The translations under genes were made by a program, and so were the position numbers. The notes under the pieces are model-generated. The model was not told the origin of the DNA and did not search any database. It saw only the letters and a program-made list of their open reading frames with translations. A DNA stretch of 64,000 nt from NCBI RefSeq assembly GCF_011043775.1, contig NZ_JAAKXY010000002.1, positions 124,001 to 188,000 on the forward strand. Direction: 5' to 3'. Source of the stretch: Natronolimnobius sp. AArcel1 (GTDB lineage: Archaea > Halobacteriota > Halobacteria > Halobacteriales > Natrialbaceae). This document shows, piece by piece, positions 18,434 to 28,302 of the stretch. The stretch's first letter is position 1. The number at the start of each line of letters is the position of its first letter.

Positions 18434-18577
18434 AGTGAGAGCCATACGCACTCACCGACTATGAAGCGCGCGGTAATTGCAACCGCTCGAGACCACAGGC
18501 GGTGAGTGCGGCGTTCACAGTGTGCTCGAGGCACCCGTTTTTTGGTACCTGTCGGTGTACTCGTATAAGACTGAGTT

Positions 18578-20158
18578 ATGCCCGACGTTCCCCGCACTAC
18601 CAAACTCCCCGGAAGTCCCACCTCACCCTGGCTTGCGAGCACGCTCGAGGAGCCAGCGCCAGATTCAGGCGATGAGCAACACGCGAGTGAGTCATCGCTC
18701 GAGCAGGAACTCAGCGAGCCCGTCGATGTCGCAGTGATCGGCGCTGGCATCGCTGGCCTTTCAACGGCGTTCGAGCTTCGAGAGCGCGGCCAGTCCGTCC
18801 TCGCCCTCGAGCGCGACCGGGTCGGGACGGGCGTCACCGGCAAATCGACGGCGAAACTGACGAGCCAACACGGGAAGATCTACGATCACCTCACACGGGA
18901 ATTCGGCTCGAGAGAGGCACGCCAGTACGCACAAGCCCAAGAAGAGGCGATCGAGACGGTCGAACAGCGCATCGCGGACCTCGACATCGAGTGTGGGTTC
19001 GAACGGATGCCATCGTATCTCTACAGCGACGACCCCGATGCGATGGAACGGGAGGCCGAGGCCGCACAGGCGGCAGGGCTGGATGCGACGTACGTCACGT
19101 CCGTGCCGCCGTTCGAACGCTCGCAGGCTGGCGTTCGATTCGACGAGCAGGCGTGGTTTCATCCCAGAAAGTACCTGCTCGGGCTTGCCGACGCACTGCG
19201 TGAGGACGACGGCGCGACCCTCGCTGAGCAGACTCGAGTGACGGCGCTCGAGCCAGGGTCTCCCTGCCGGATTCAGGTGGACGGTCGAACGATTCGTGCC
19301 CGGAAGGTCGTCCTCGCAACCGGGTTTCCGATCCTCGATCGGGCGGGCTACTTCGCTCGGATGCACCCAAAGCGCTCGTACGTACTCGGTGTTCGACTCG
19401 ATGGGCGACCACCCGAGGGGATGTACTACCGGCCGGGCGATCCCTACCGCTCGGTCCGGACCCACCGGGATGAAGAAGGAGAGTTGCTACTCGTCGGTGG
19501 CGAGAATCACAAGACAGGCCAGGGCGGGTCGACAATCGACCGCTATCAGCGACTGTTGCGCTGGACGCGCGAGCACTTTCCAGTCCGATCAGTTGAGTAC
19601 CACTGGTCGACCCAGGATTACGTCCCGGCTGATAAGGTGCCACTCGTTGGCCGCGCCGGGCCGCGAACTGAGAACGTCTACGTCGCGACCGGCTTTCGCG
19701 GCTGGGGGATGACGAACGGCGTCGCCGCCGGCCGGTTACTCGCGGAGCTGATCAACGGCGAACAGCCACCGGCCCAGGCGCTGTTTGACCCGCTTCGATT
19801 CACGCCAAAGCCCGCACTCGGAACGACGCTCACCGAAAACGCGGACGCGGTGAGCACGCTTGCAACGGACTGGCTTCAGACCCTGTTTGGCCCCGACCAT
19901 GCCGCCCTCGAGCCTGGCGAGGGGACCGTTATCCGCGAGGGGGGGAAACCCGTCGCCTGCGCTCGCGATGCCGACGGTGAACTGCACACGACCTCGGCCG
20001 TCTGTACGCACCTGTACTGTGTCGTCGAGTGGAACGATGCCGAAGGGAGTTGGGACTGTCCCTGTCATGGTTCCCGATTCGACCTCGACGGCGAGGTACT
20101 CGAGGGGCCGGCAACCGAGCCACTGGCGTCTCGAGATCAGCCAGATCACGAGCACTGA
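18578..20158 (+). CDS. FAD-dependent oxidoreductase with C-terminal Rieske 2Fe-2S domain
   Basis: 526 residues. A DAO-type FAD domain begins with [20 protein letters not shown] (about residues 48-68) and ends with the [20 protein letters not shown] motif. A Rieske domain is fused at the C-terminus: CTHLYC around 476-481 and CPCHGSRF around 494-501, giving the 2-Cys/2-His cluster ligands. This fusion occurs in bacteria and haloarchaea; the electron donor/acceptor and substrate are unknown. A TATA-like CGTATAAGA about 15 bp before the ATG and the single-gene context give no operon clue. Confidence 0.9.
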   Translation: MPDVPRTTKLPGSPTSPWLASTLEEPAPDSGDEQHASESSLEQELSEPVDVAVIGAGIAGLSTAFELRERGQSVLALERDRVGTGVTGKSTAKLTSQHGKIYDHLTREFGSREARQYAQAQEEAIETVEQRIADLDIECGFERMPSYLYSDDPDAMEREAEAAQAAGLDATYVTSVPPFERSQAGVRFDEQAWFHPRKYLLGLADALREDDGATLAEQTRVTALEPGSPCRIQVDGRTIRARKVVLATGFPILDRAGYFARMHPKRSYVLGVRLDGRPPEGMYYRPGDPYRSVRTHRDEEGELLLVGGENHKTGQGGSTIDRYQRLLRWTREHFPVRSVEYHWSTQDYVPADKVPLVGRAGPRTENVYVATGFRGWGMTNGVAAGRLLAELINGEQPPAQALFDPLRFTPKPALGTTLTENADAVSTLATDWLQTLFGPDHAALEPGEGTVIREGGKPVACARDADGELHTTSAVCTHLYCVVEWNDAEGSWDCPCHGSRFDLDGEVLEGPATEPLASRDQPDHEH

Positions 20159-20267
20159 CGCACGGTGCGACTGCGCTGTCCCGGCGTTCACTCACACATA
20201 TTACCTCTGACGACAATCACAGAGGCATTTATTTAAACACAGCGCGAGAAGTCGAAAAAGATCGCTC

Positions 20268-20924
20268 GTGACCAGAACGATTCGGACGCTCCGAACGACC
20301 GCCGGCTCGATGCTCGCCGAGATCGGTGCCGCCGTTGGGACGTTCGTTGCGCTGACCTGGCTCGCTGGCCATCTCGTAACCGCGAGTAGTCACTTCCTCA
20401 CATGGTCGGCAGCCGACACTCGAGTTCCCGATGTCGGGGTTTGGATCGCCGTTCTTACGGCCACTGCTGTGGGAACGATCTGGCTCGAGCACGGCGGCTA
20501 TCGCCGCCTCAGTGCGAAACCCAACGCCGGCCGAGCGTTCGCCTGGCTCGGTGTGTGTTATCTCCCAGTAGTGTTTCTCCCCGCCGGCTACGCGCTCTGG
20601 CTGGCCATCGACGGTCCCGCCGTCGCCGTGAACCTGTATCTCATTGGCTGTGTCGTCTGTGCCAGCTGGCTCGCGTTCTACGGTGGCCTCGAGCGACTCC
20701 AACTCAGGACGGCACAGTTTAGCTGGGCGTTTCTCGTCGTCTTCTGCGGGCTACTCACCGTCGTCGGTCTCGGATCACTCCTGCCGCTTTCGGCCGGCCT
20801 CGAGACGGTGTTTGGGCCGTGGATTCTCGAGTCCACTGCCCTCGGAGTGGGTGCCGTCTGCGTCCAGCTGATCGCACTCCAGGTCGGCTTCGGTGAGACG
20901 GTTGGTCCGTCTGCGACAAACTGA
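20268..20924 (+). CDS. Multi-pass membrane protein, unknown function
   Basis: 218 residues from a GTG start. About six hydrophobic segments with few charged loops; the only prominent polar stretch is LEHGGYRRLSAKPNAGRAF. A TATA element (TTTATTTAA at about 20228-20236) lies 30-35 bp upstream and supports this start. No motif is recognised. Confidence 0.75.
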   Translation: MTRTIRTLRTTAGSMLAEIGAAVGTFVALTWLAGHLVTASSHFLTWSAADTRVPDVGVWIAVLTATAVGTIWLEHGGYRRLSAKPNAGRAFAWLGVCYLPVVFLPAGYALWLAIDGPAVAVNLYLIGCVVCASWLAFYGGLERLQLRTAQFSWAFLVVFCGLLTVVGLGSLLPLSAGLETVFGPWILESTALGVGAVCVQLIALQVGFGETVGPSATN

Positions 20925-20990
20925 AAGAGAACGCGTTTGTACAGATTGTGCGAGTGGGACACCAGGGACTGACGGAGCGAAATCGATCAC

Positions 20991-21836
20991 TCACCGTGTG
21001 TCGTCGCGGTCCCACTCGAGGACGCCCGGATACTCCGCAATGAGCCCATCGACGCCGGCCGCCTCGAGTTGGGCTGCCTGCTGCCAGGTTTCGACAGTCC
21101 AGACGTTGACGGCGCGGCCCGCCTCGTGTGCAGCCTCGAGAATGTCGATGTCAGGTTCACCAGCCGGGAAACCCGCGTAGGCAGTATCTACGAGCGCCGT
21201 CCCAGCAATCACGTTTCTCGGCGGGTGGATCGCCTCACAGTCATAGCGACGGGCAAGTTCCAGGCCAGCCTCGAGGTCGTCCCAGATGAGGACGGCGGCC
21301 CCGTAGCGCGGGGTACACGCACGGGCCGCTGCAAGCGCTCCCTCACAGAACGTCGAAAAGAGCACCTCGCCGTCGAACGCCTCGCAGTCTGCGACGACGC
21401 GCTCGACGAACGGCTGCCAGACCTGCTGGCGATCAGCTCGTGTGTCCGCGTTGAGCGCCTCACCAACTCGGAGTTCAGTCGGGTCACAGCCGGGATTCTT
21501 CAGTTCGATGTTGACGCCAACCGTCTCCGGAAGTGCCTCGAGAAGGCCTTGTAGCGTCGGCACAGTCTCCTTCGTACCTAAAATGTGCGACGCTGTCAGC
21601 GTCTCGAGTGACGTTTCCCAGACGACACCAGTCGCATCGGTCAGTGGCCGGCCATCGCGTCTGCCAGTGAGAGTGGTGTCATGGATGACTACCGGCGTCC
21701 CGCAGGCAGCGGGCTGGACGTCGATTTCGATCATCGTCGTTGCGTCGTGTGACGCCGCGTGGACAGCCCCAGCGACGGAGTTTTCCGGAGCGACACCAGC
21801 GTAGCCGCGGTGTGCAATCCCAGAGGGACGAACCAT
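20991..21836 (-). CDS. Glycerophosphodiester phosphodiesterase
   Basis: 281 residues from the ATG at 21836. Hallmarks are the HRGYAGVAPENSVAG N-terminus, the metal-binding EIDVQ and HDTTLTGRRDG motifs, ELKNPG in the middle, and NVWTVETWQQAAQLEAAGVDGLIAEYPG at the end, a TIM-barrel GDPD. It hydrolyses glycerophosphodiesters to glycerol phosphate and an alcohol. A TATA box (TCTATATAG) at about 21855-21863 puts the RNA start at the chosen ATG; a codon 18 bp upstream is less likely. Confidence 0.92.
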   Translation of the reverse strand: MVRPSGIAHRGYAGVAPENSVAGAVHAASHDATTMIEIDVQPAACGTPVVIHDTTLTGRRDGRPLTDATGVVWETSLETLTASHILGTKETVPTLQGLLEALPETVGVNIELKNPGCDPTELRVGEALNADTRADRQQVWQPFVERVVADCEAFDGEVLFSTFCEGALAAARACTPRYGAAVLIWDDLEAGLELARRYDCEAIHPPRNVIAGTALVDTAYAGFPAGEPDIDILEAAHEAGRAVNVWTVETWQQAAQLEAAGVDGLIAEYPGVLEWDRDDTR

Positions 21837-22070
21837 ACGGTCCGTTCGATACACTCACTATATAGAAACAACAGATACGCCCGTCGGTGAGTACCAATCA
21901 CAATCGTCCGATGATCCGACGAGTTCCGGTCAGTACACACAGAAAGCGATTGGCACCGACAGGAAACGATGTTACACACGAAGTGGGGTTAAATAGCAGC
22001 AGTTGTCTGTCCATCCGAGGTGGCGAGTTCTGGGGAGCCTTTGACAAGGCCGACACCCCAACCAGTATCG

Positions 22071-22328
22071 ATGACTAAGTCACCGCTCGCAGCGATCGAA
22101 CAGCAGTTGGATCGGGCGACCGAACTCGAGGCCGATGCGGCGATGGCTACCCTTCGCGACGCGCAGGATCGGCTCAGGGAGTTGGACGGTGATTCGCGCA
22201 TTGATGACGACAGACGGGCCGAACTCGAGGATCGGGTGAAACAGCGTCTGCGAACTGTGAGCGAGCGCGGTGCGTACAACGGTGGCCTTGGATCGGCGAT
22301 GAATCCGTCTGATGACGACGCACCCTGA
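22071..22328 (+). CDS. Small coiled-coil protein (haloarchaeal, DUF7553-like)
   Basis: 85 residues from the ATG at 22071, nearly all helical and highly charged, with heptad-like spacing through LAAIEQQLDRATELEADAA and DAQDRLRELDGD. An upstream in-frame GTG at 22020 is an alternative, because the TATA-like GGTTAAATAG lies near 21985. Function unknown. Confidence 0.7.
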   Translation: MTKSPLAAIEQQLDRATELEADAAMATLRDAQDRLRELDGDSRIDDDRRAELEDRVKQRLRTVSERGAYNGGLGSAMNPSDDDAP

Positions 22329-22532
22329 GTTGGGCTATCAAGCGCTCGAGTCGGAACTGACGAACGGGACACCATCTGAAAATTCCACCGTGAGTGAGTC
22401 TTGTCTTCGGCAACGGTTGAATGGTGTTTCAGCGTGCAGAACGGTCGAAACATGAGCCTACAGAACGAAACACGCTGTTTCCGTTTGAAACGGTACGCAG
22501 AGTTTTGCGTGATATACCGACACTACAGACGT

Positions 22533-23936
22533 ATGAAGAGACCAACGCGGCGACGGGTGCTTCACGGAGTCTCAACCGGCGCCGTCGTCCTCGGAACAGC
22601 AGCCTGGACGCAGAATCGGCACGGACAGGATAGAGGGACTGTCTCCGGCCACACCGATACCGCCGACGCAACTGCCGACCTCGACCTCGACAGCGACGGC
22701 GAACGCGGCGCACTCGAGGTATCGATCCGTGAGACAAACGCGCCAGTGGGTGCCGGCGAGTATCTCGACGTGACCGCCGAAATCGAAAATACGAGTGGCT
22801 CGAACGTTCGAGCCGACGTTGCCCTGCTCATCGGTGACGATCAGACAGAGAACCAGCGGATAACGACGACGATCGACGCGGGCGAAACCCACACGATGAC
22901 GCTCGGATTCTACACCTATCCAGTTCCGAGTGACGACGAGTTTCCAGTGAGGGTCGCAGTCGACGGCGATAGTGCCGATGAGACGGTCTCCGTTATCGGT
23001 GCATCGTCGCTGTCTGCGGGACGCCCCGACCCGACCGAGACTATGAGCGTCCAACCGGATACGACCGTCATGTTCGAGGCCGTTCCTGACGACCCAGATG
23101 AGTCCCAACAGACGGTCTGGTGGGTCGATGGCGAGCACGTCTCCGCGATGGACGGTCCCTGGGAGTGGGCCTACCTGCAAGAACTCGGCGCACACTTCCG
23201 CCAGGAGACCTTCGAGACGCCCGGCACACACGACGTCGCGGTGGCCGTGCTCCCACACGACCGCGATGAAACATACACGATTCACTGGCACGTCGAGGTG
23301 ACAGAGAGCGGCCACCATGCCCCAACCGTCGAGGCGATCCGACCCGATCTCGGCACCGTTCCAGCCAGTGGTGACGACATCACGTTCGAACTCGAGGCCA
23401 GCGACCCAGCGACCAGCCTCGAGCGCGTCGTCTGGTGGCTCACACAGGCCGACGTGATCGTGGGGACGAGCGACCTTAGCGGCACGAGGGACACGGCACA
23501 GCTCGTCACGGATTCGACCTGTCACACCTGCCACGTCGTCCCGTGGGTGATCTGTTCGGACGGCACCGTCGCCGAACTGGACGGCGACTGGCAACTCGAG
23601 GCGGTCGAGGACGACAACGGCGACGAACAACCCGGCCCAACGCTCGATCTTTCAATCCGCCACGCAGACTCGCCAGTCGACGCAGGTGAGTATCTCGAGG
23701 TGATCATCGATATCGAAAACACCGGCACCGAGACGGGTGAGGACGTCCTCGAGTTGGTAGTCGGCCACGATCCTGAGGTGCTCGACACGCAGGAGATTAT
23801 CGTCGAACCGGGCGAGACCGGCGCGGCGACGCTTGGGTTCGAGACGTACCCGACGCGCCAGGACGAGGAGTTCCCGATTCGAGTCGTGGGGGCCGACGAC
23901 ACTGTCGAGACGACCGTGCAGGTCCACGCACAGTAG
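22533..23936 (+). CDS. Secreted protein with two CARDB-like domains
   Basis: 467 residues. The ATG at 22533 is followed by MKRPTRRRVLHGVSTGAVVL, an export signal with an RRR motif. Two related CARDB-type beta domains sit at the ends (LEVSIRETNAPVGAGEYLDV near residue 50 and LDLSIRHADSPVDAGEYLEV near residue 370). A middle section has two PKD/Ig-like modules containing VWWVDGEHVS and VWWLTQADVIV, and a CHTCHVVPW cysteine pair. It is probably an extracellular binding or structural protein. The frame is open further upstream, but a signal sequence fixes the start. Confidence 0.8.
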   Translation: MKRPTRRRVLHGVSTGAVVLGTAAWTQNRHGQDRGTVSGHTDTADATADLDLDSDGERGALEVSIRETNAPVGAGEYLDVTAEIENTSGSNVRADVALLIGDDQTENQRITTTIDAGETHTMTLGFYTYPVPSDDEFPVRVAVDGDSADETVSVIGASSLSAGRPDPTETMSVQPDTTVMFEAVPDDPDESQQTVWWVDGEHVSAMDGPWEWAYLQELGAHFRQETFETPGTHDVAVAVLPHDRDETYTIHWHVEVTESGHHAPTVEAIRPDLGTVPASGDDITFELEASDPATSLERVVWWLTQADVIVGTSDLSGTRDTAQLVTDSTCHTCHVVPWVICSDGTVAELDGDWQLEAVEDDNGDEQPGPTLDLSIRHADSPVDAGEYLEVIIDIENTGTETGEDVLELVVGHDPEVLDTQEIIVEPGETGAATLGFETYPTRQDEEFPIRVVGADDTVETTVQVHAQ

Positions 23937-23992
23937 CCCGCTCCAGACATCGATCCTGTCCTTTTATCCTGATTTCGCCCAGAGTGACCAGT

Positions 23993-24658
23993 ATGCGACT
24001 TGCACTGCTCGGCGGCACCGGGGACTTTGGGGAAGGGCTGGCGCTTCGGTTCGCTCGCGACACCGATCACGAAATACTCATCGGCTCGCGAGACCCGGAG
24101 CGCGCTCGTGAGGCCGTCTCCGCGTACGAGGAGATCATCGAGGCCCACGGCGCGTCTGGCTCACTCAAGGGATTTACTAACGAAATGGTTGCCGACCGCG
24201 CCGATATCGCCGTTCTCGCGATTCCACCATACTACGTCGGCGACGTTGTCGATTCGATTGCGGACCGCCTCGATGATGACACAATACTCCTATCGCCCGC
24301 CGTTGGCATGAAACGCGACGAAACCGGGATGCACTACAATGCGCCGCCAGCCGGCAGCACGACCGAACTCGTCGCGAACCGCGCCCCCGACGAGGTCCCC
24401 GTCGTTGGCACCTACCACAACCTCCCCGCGAACACGCTTGCCGACCTCGAGACCGACATCAACTTCGACACGCCCGTCGTCGGCGACAAGGATGCCGTCC
24501 AGACGGTAATTTCACTCACCAACGAAGTTGCGGGCCTCCGCGGACTTGCGGCCGGCCCGCTTGCGAACGCTCGAGAAGTCGAGAGCCTCACCCCACTCGT
24601 GATCAACACCACGAAATACAACAGCGAACTGGATGAAGCCGGCGTGAAGTGGGTCTAA
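23993..24658 (+). CDS. npdG: F420H2:NADP+ oxidoreductase
   Basis: 221 residues. It begins MRLALLGGTGDFGEGLALRF, the NADP-binding GxGxxG-type loop, followed by IGSRDPERA, which contacts the NADP phosphate. The remainder (VLAIPPYYVGDVVDSIADRL, LSPAVGMKRDE, GTYHNLPANTLADL) matches archaeal Fno. The enzyme passes hydride between coenzyme F420 and NADP. A TATA-like CTTTTATCC about 30 bp upstream supports the ATG at 23993. Confidence 0.93.
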   Translation: MRLALLGGTGDFGEGLALRFARDTDHEILIGSRDPERAREAVSAYEEIIEAHGASGSLKGFTNEMVADRADIAVLAIPPYYVGDVVDSIADRLDDDTILLSPAVGMKRDETGMHYNAPPAGSTTELVANRAPDEVPVVGTYHNLPANTLADLETDINFDTPVVGDKDAVQTVISLTNEVAGLRGLAAGPLANAREVESLTPLVINTTKYNSELDEAGVKWV

Positions 24659-24743
24659 CGCTGGGACGAGCGCCACTGCTGACAAGTAGTTTCCACTCTC
24701 GGAGTGGGCACAAAAACTGAAGACGGATGGTTGGCAGAAAAAC

Positions 24744-25016
24744 TTACGCGCCAGCCGTCTCGAGGGCGTCTTCGATGTCTTCGCGCTGTGTGACACCGAC
24801 GAAGCGTTCGACGATGCCGTCGTCGTCGTTCTCGATGATCAGCGTTGGGAGCGATCGAACTTGATACTCGTTCGCTAGGTCCTGTTGTTCGTCGACGTTT
24901 ACTTTCTCGACTTCAAAGCGGCCGTCCCAGTCGTCCTCGAGTTCCTCGAGGATGGGGTCCTGCGTCTTACAGGGGCCACACCAGTCCGCGTAGAAATCCT
25001 TAAGCGTGACAGTCAT
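24744..25016 (-). CDS. Thioredoxin
   Basis: 90 residues. The active site is DWCGPCKTQDP (Cys-Gly-Pro-Cys) after the FYA strand, and the cis-Pro motif is SLPTLII. It is shorter than E. coli thioredoxin (109), lacking the first helix, as is common for haloarchaeal members. It is a general disulfide reductant in the cytosol. Confidence 0.93.
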   Translation of the reverse strand: MTVTLKDFYADWCGPCKTQDPILEELEDDWDGRFEVEKVNVDEQQDLANEYQVRSLPTLIIENDDDGIVERFVGVTQREDIEDALETAGA

Positions 25017-25175
25017 GCAGTCATCGCTACATTGCTACCCGCCGCGCATAAGGGTTTCCCAGTCGTGACAGTTTGCCGCGTTTTCGGTGGTGGAGAAGGA
25101 ATTACAAGCCGTTGAGACGGGTCATCTACCCACCACGAGGGTTTATACTAGCCGGGCTGGTTGGCTGTCCCATCT

Positions 25176-26300
25176 ATGGCAATCCAACGGATCGAGACGT
25201 TCACGTCGGACGACGCCTGTGTGGTTCGAGTTGAGACCGACGATGGTGACGTCGGGTTCGGACAGACTGCGACTGGCAGCGAGGAACTCACCGTTCAGGT
25301 GTTTCACAAACTTATTGCCCCCTACGCGCTCGAGACCGATCCAATTGACGTGTCTAGCGTCATCGACAGCGTCCTCGAGAGCGACGGCTGGCCGCGTCCG
25401 TACAAATATCCAGGGACGTTCTTGTTGCGGGCGTTGTGCGGACTCGATACCGCACTCTGGGACCTCGCAGGCAAGCGCGAGGGCAAACCCGTCTGTGAAC
25501 TCCTCGGTGGTGGCCCAACAACACTCCGTGCATACGGGTCGCGCTTGAGCCGAGAAACGACGGTCGACGAAGAGATCGAAATCTGCCAAACAGCGCGCGA
25601 TGAACACGGCCTCGAGGCGTTCAAGCTGAAGATTGGTAAGCGAATGGCGTTTCGAACGGACGAAGATGTGTGGCCAGGTCGAACGGAGGCGGTTGTTTCA
25701 GGCGTACGAGAAGCTCTTGGCGACGATGTTGATCTCCTCGTCGATGCCAACTGCGCGTACTCGGCCGAGCAAGCAATTGCGGTCGGCAAAGAGGTGCTCG
25801 AGCCAAACAACGTCATCCACTTCGAAGAGCCGTGTCCGTACTGGGAGTTCGACTGGCTTGCAGAGGTGCGTGAGACACTCGATATGCCGGTCGCTGGCGG
25901 CGAGCAGAACAACATGACCAAACAACTGGGGAACGACTGGGAACGGATCATCGATCGGCCCGTGCTCGATATCGTCCAACCGGATATTGGATACGTCGGT
26001 GGGATCACCCGTACGAAACACATTGCCGATATGGCTGCCGCGGCAGGCCTCCCGTGTGTCCCCCACGGGCCAAACCATACGCTCCAGAAGGTGTTTACGC
26101 TTCACCTGCTTGCAGCGATTGACAACGCCGGTGCGTATCCCTTCGAGTACAAAATCCCAAATAGGGGCTCGCAGTCGCTGTACACTCGTGAACCAACGCT
26201 CGAAGATGGGCAGATCACCGTCCCAACGGGACCAGGATGGGGCGTCGAGCTAAACCCAGACTGGCTCGCCCGGTCGCAGTACGATGTCTCTGAGGCGTGA
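25176..26300 (+). CDS. Mandelate racemase/muconate lactonizing enzyme family protein
   Basis: 374 residues. Enolase-superfamily barrel: KxK at AFKLKIGK (catalytic-base position), metal ligands in LLVDANCAYS, FEEPCPYWE and the GEQNN strand, and a histidine in PCVPHGPNHT. The capping N-terminal domain is present. Substrate cannot be told from sequence alone; sugar-acid dehydratases and racemases share these residues. A GTTTATACTA box 30-35 bp upstream of 25176 supports this ATG over one 15 bp earlier. Confidence 0.88.
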   Translation: MAIQRIETFTSDDACVVRVETDDGDVGFGQTATGSEELTVQVFHKLIAPYALETDPIDVSSVIDSVLESDGWPRPYKYPGTFLLRALCGLDTALWDLAGKREGKPVCELLGGGPTTLRAYGSRLSRETTVDEEIEICQTARDEHGLEAFKLKIGKRMAFRTDEDVWPGRTEAVVSGVREALGDDVDLLVDANCAYSAEQAIAVGKEVLEPNNVIHFEEPCPYWEFDWLAEVRETLDMPVAGGEQNNMTKQLGNDWERIIDRPVLDIVQPDIGYVGGITRTKHIADMAAAAGLPCVPHGPNHTLQKVFTLHLLAAIDNAGAYPFEYKIPNRGSQSLYTREPTLEDGQITVPTGPGWGVELNPDWLARSQYDVSEA

Positions 26301-26387
26301 CAATCGGTGCAGTTGTACTCTCGAGAGGCCGGTGGATGCCAATCGGAAGGACGAAAGATTTAGTTCCGGGGGCCCATATACACCGGT

Positions 26388-26564
26388 ATGGATAAAGGAC
26401 AGAACACTGGCGGTTTGATGTCCAGTGCCGGACTGGTTCGGTACTTCGATGCGGAAGACTCGAATGCGATTTTGCTCAACCCGAAAACGATTATTGCAAG
26501 CGGCGTTCTGCTGGGCATTCTTGTCCAGTTGCTGACGTGGGTCGCCGTGACTCCAGTCGCGTAA
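26388..26564 (+). CDS. Preprotein translocase subunit Sec61-beta (SecG-like)
   Basis: 58 residues, ATG at 26388, stop TAA at 26562-26564. The N-terminal motif [20 protein letters not shown] followed by a single C-terminal membrane helix ([20 protein letters not shown]) is the archaeal Sec61-beta signature. It is the small accessory subunit of the SecYE translocon. It lies 58 bp before pdxT. Confidence 0.92.
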   Translation: MDKGQNTGGLMSSAGLVRYFDAEDSNAILLNPKTIIASGVLLGILVQLLTWVAVTPVA

Positions 26565-26622
26565 TCGGATTCAACACCGACGGGACGCGACACTTTTCCC
26601 GCCGCTATTCTTATGACAGCGC

Positions 26623-27255
26623 ATGTCACTGACCGCTGGCGTCATCGCCGTCCAGGGTGACGTCTCCGAACACGCCGCCGCCATCGAGCGGGCGGCCCGC
26701 GCACACGGCCACGAGGTCACTGTTCACGAAATCCGTGAGGCCGGCATCGTCCCCGACTGCGACCTGCTGGCGATGCCCGGCGGCGAGTCAACCACAATCT
26801 CGAGACAGATCCACAGCGACGGTATCGCCGCCGAAATCGTCTCCCACGTCGATACCGGAAAACCGCTGCTTGCGACCTGTGCGGGCCTGATCGTCGCCTC
26901 GAGCGATGCAGCCGACGACCGCGTCGAGGAACTCGAGGTACTGGACGTCTCGGTCGAGCGCAACGCCTTTGGCCGCCAGAAGGACAGTTTCGAGGCTCCG
27001 CTGCCGGTCGAGGGTCTCGGCGATGAGCCCTATCCAGCGGTGTTCATCCGCGCACCCGCAATCGATACCGTCGAAGACGGCGACGCCGAGGTCCTCGCGA
27101 CGTGGGACGACCGCCCGGTTGCGGTCAAACAGGGCCCAATCGTCGCTACCGCCTTCCACCCGGAACTGACGCCCGACGACCGGATTCACGAACTGGCCTT
27201 TTTCGCGAACGACGACGCCGTTCTCGAGAGCGCAGATCAATCGGCGAGCACCTGA
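26623..27255 (+). CDS. pdxT: Pyridoxal 5'-phosphate synthase glutaminase subunit
   Basis: 210 residues. A class I glutaminase: PGGESTTI loop, nucleophile Cys in LATCAGLIV, and the His/Glu pair in TAFHPELTPDDRIH. It supplies ammonia to PdxS for vitamin B6 synthesis; pdxS is not in this window. It is slightly longer than bacterial PdxT (about 190-200), with an extended acidic C-terminus. Confidence 0.94.
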   Translation: MSLTAGVIAVQGDVSEHAAAIERAARAHGHEVTVHEIREAGIVPDCDLLAMPGGESTTISRQIHSDGIAAEIVSHVDTGKPLLATCAGLIVASSDAADDRVEELEVLDVSVERNAFGRQKDSFEAPLPVEGLGDEPYPAVFIRAPAIDTVEDGDAEVLATWDDRPVAVKQGPIVATAFHPELTPDDRIHELAFFANDDAVLESADQSAST

Positions 27256-27267
27256 CCGTCTGCAGGC

Positions 27268-27690
27268 TCAGCGATGGCGCTCGAGAAAGTCCTCGAGTTC
27301 GGGTTCGACTTCCTCGAGTGAGTCGTACTCGGTGACCGTCACGGCGTCGTTGCCCCGGATCATCGCAGAGAGGTCGTGCGTCGACTCCGGACGGTACAGA
27401 CAGTGGACGGGTTTTTCCCAGGCGACCGCACGGCCGAGTTCGTAGCCGACGCCGAGACTTGGCGTCGTTACTTCGGCGACGACGACATCGGCCTGCTCGA
27501 GCCAGGCGACGTCCTGCTCGTGAATATCGCCGTCAGTGAGTCCGCCCTCCTGTTCGACCGCTTCGATATCGGTAGTTCCGACGTGTTCGGTGAGAACGGT
27601 ATCGGTGGCCTCGAGGCGGTCGATGAGTGCCGCGTACAGGTCGACGTCGTCGCGACCGCCGCGAATCGAGCCGCTGAAGAAGATATCCAT
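27268..27690 (-). CDS. Nucleotide N-glycosidase / nucleoside 2-deoxyribosyltransferase family (Rcl-like)
   Basis: 140 residues from the ATG at 27690. Family features are the N-terminal MDIFFSGSIRGGRDD loop, DVAWLEQADVVVAEVTTPSLGVGYELGRA (substrate loop with Glu) and the C-terminal helical tail. Members such as DNPH1/Rcl cleave 5'-monophosphate deoxynucleotides at the N-glycosidic bond, so this is probably nucleotide-pool hygiene. The reading frame continues upstream, antisense to the next gene, and that part is ignored. Confidence 0.87.
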   Translation of the reverse strand: MDIFFSGSIRGGRDDVDLYAALIDRLEATDTVLTEHVGTTDIEAVEQEGGLTDGDIHEQDVAWLEQADVVVAEVTTPSLGVGYELGRAVAWEKPVHCLYRPESTHDLSAMIRGNDAVTVTEYDSLEEVEPELEDFLERHR

Positions 27691-27831
27691 ACTCGACTCG
27701 AGCGATGCGACCAGAATATCGGTTGCGATTCCTGGGGCGGTCACGGCTGTGTGGATCAAGGCTGTCAGTCTGGCCGTATGCATGCATTCGCGACCGGACC
27801 TGTTTTCCCACTCGCCCGCAAGGATTGGTGT

Positions 27832-28302
27832 ATGCAGGCATCTATCGACGCGGTTCGCGTCGCGGGGACCCAGCAGGGACCGATCCCGGTCGTCGTCCTC
27901 GCAATCGATGGTGAAGACGATGTCGTCCCCATTTTCATCGGCTTCAGCGAGGCGACGAGCATCGCTCGGGGCCTCGAGGCAGCAGATATCGGCCGACCGA
28001 TGACACACGACCTCCTCTTAGATGTCGTCGAAGAACTCGGCGGGCGAATCGACCGCGTCGTCGTCAGCGAGATCGACGGCGAGGGAGCCGCTGGCGAAGG
28101 CGGCACCTACATCGCAGACCTCCACGTCAAGACGCCGCGTGGTGAGACCGTCATCGACGCCCGGCCGAGCGATTCACTCGCACTTGCCGCGCGGACAAAC
28201 GTCGGAATCGAAGTCACACCGGCGGTCTTCGAGAGCAGCCGAGACGACAGCGCAAAGTTCGAGGAACTCGAAGATATCCGTAACGTTCCCGGTGATCTAT
28301 AG
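27832..28302 (+). CDS. Bifunctional nuclease family protein (DUF151)
   Basis: 156 residues. The sequence QASIDAVRVAGTQQGPIPVV, VVPIFIGFSEATSIARGLE, RPMTHDLLLDVVEELG and DARPSDSLALAART is the conserved DUF151 pattern. Bacterial and plant relatives have been described as nucleases acting on both RNA and DNA. It ends exactly where hisE begins, so the two are co-transcribed. ATG 27832 gives the family length; an in-frame ATG 54 bp upstream is less likely. Confidence 0.87.
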   Translation: MQASIDAVRVAGTQQGPIPVVVLAIDGEDDVVPIFIGFSEATSIARGLEAADIGRPMTHDLLLDVVEELGGRIDRVVVSEIDGEGAAGEGGTYIADLHVKTPRGETVIDARPSDSLALAARTNVGIEVTPAVFESSRDDSAKFEELEDIRNVPGDL

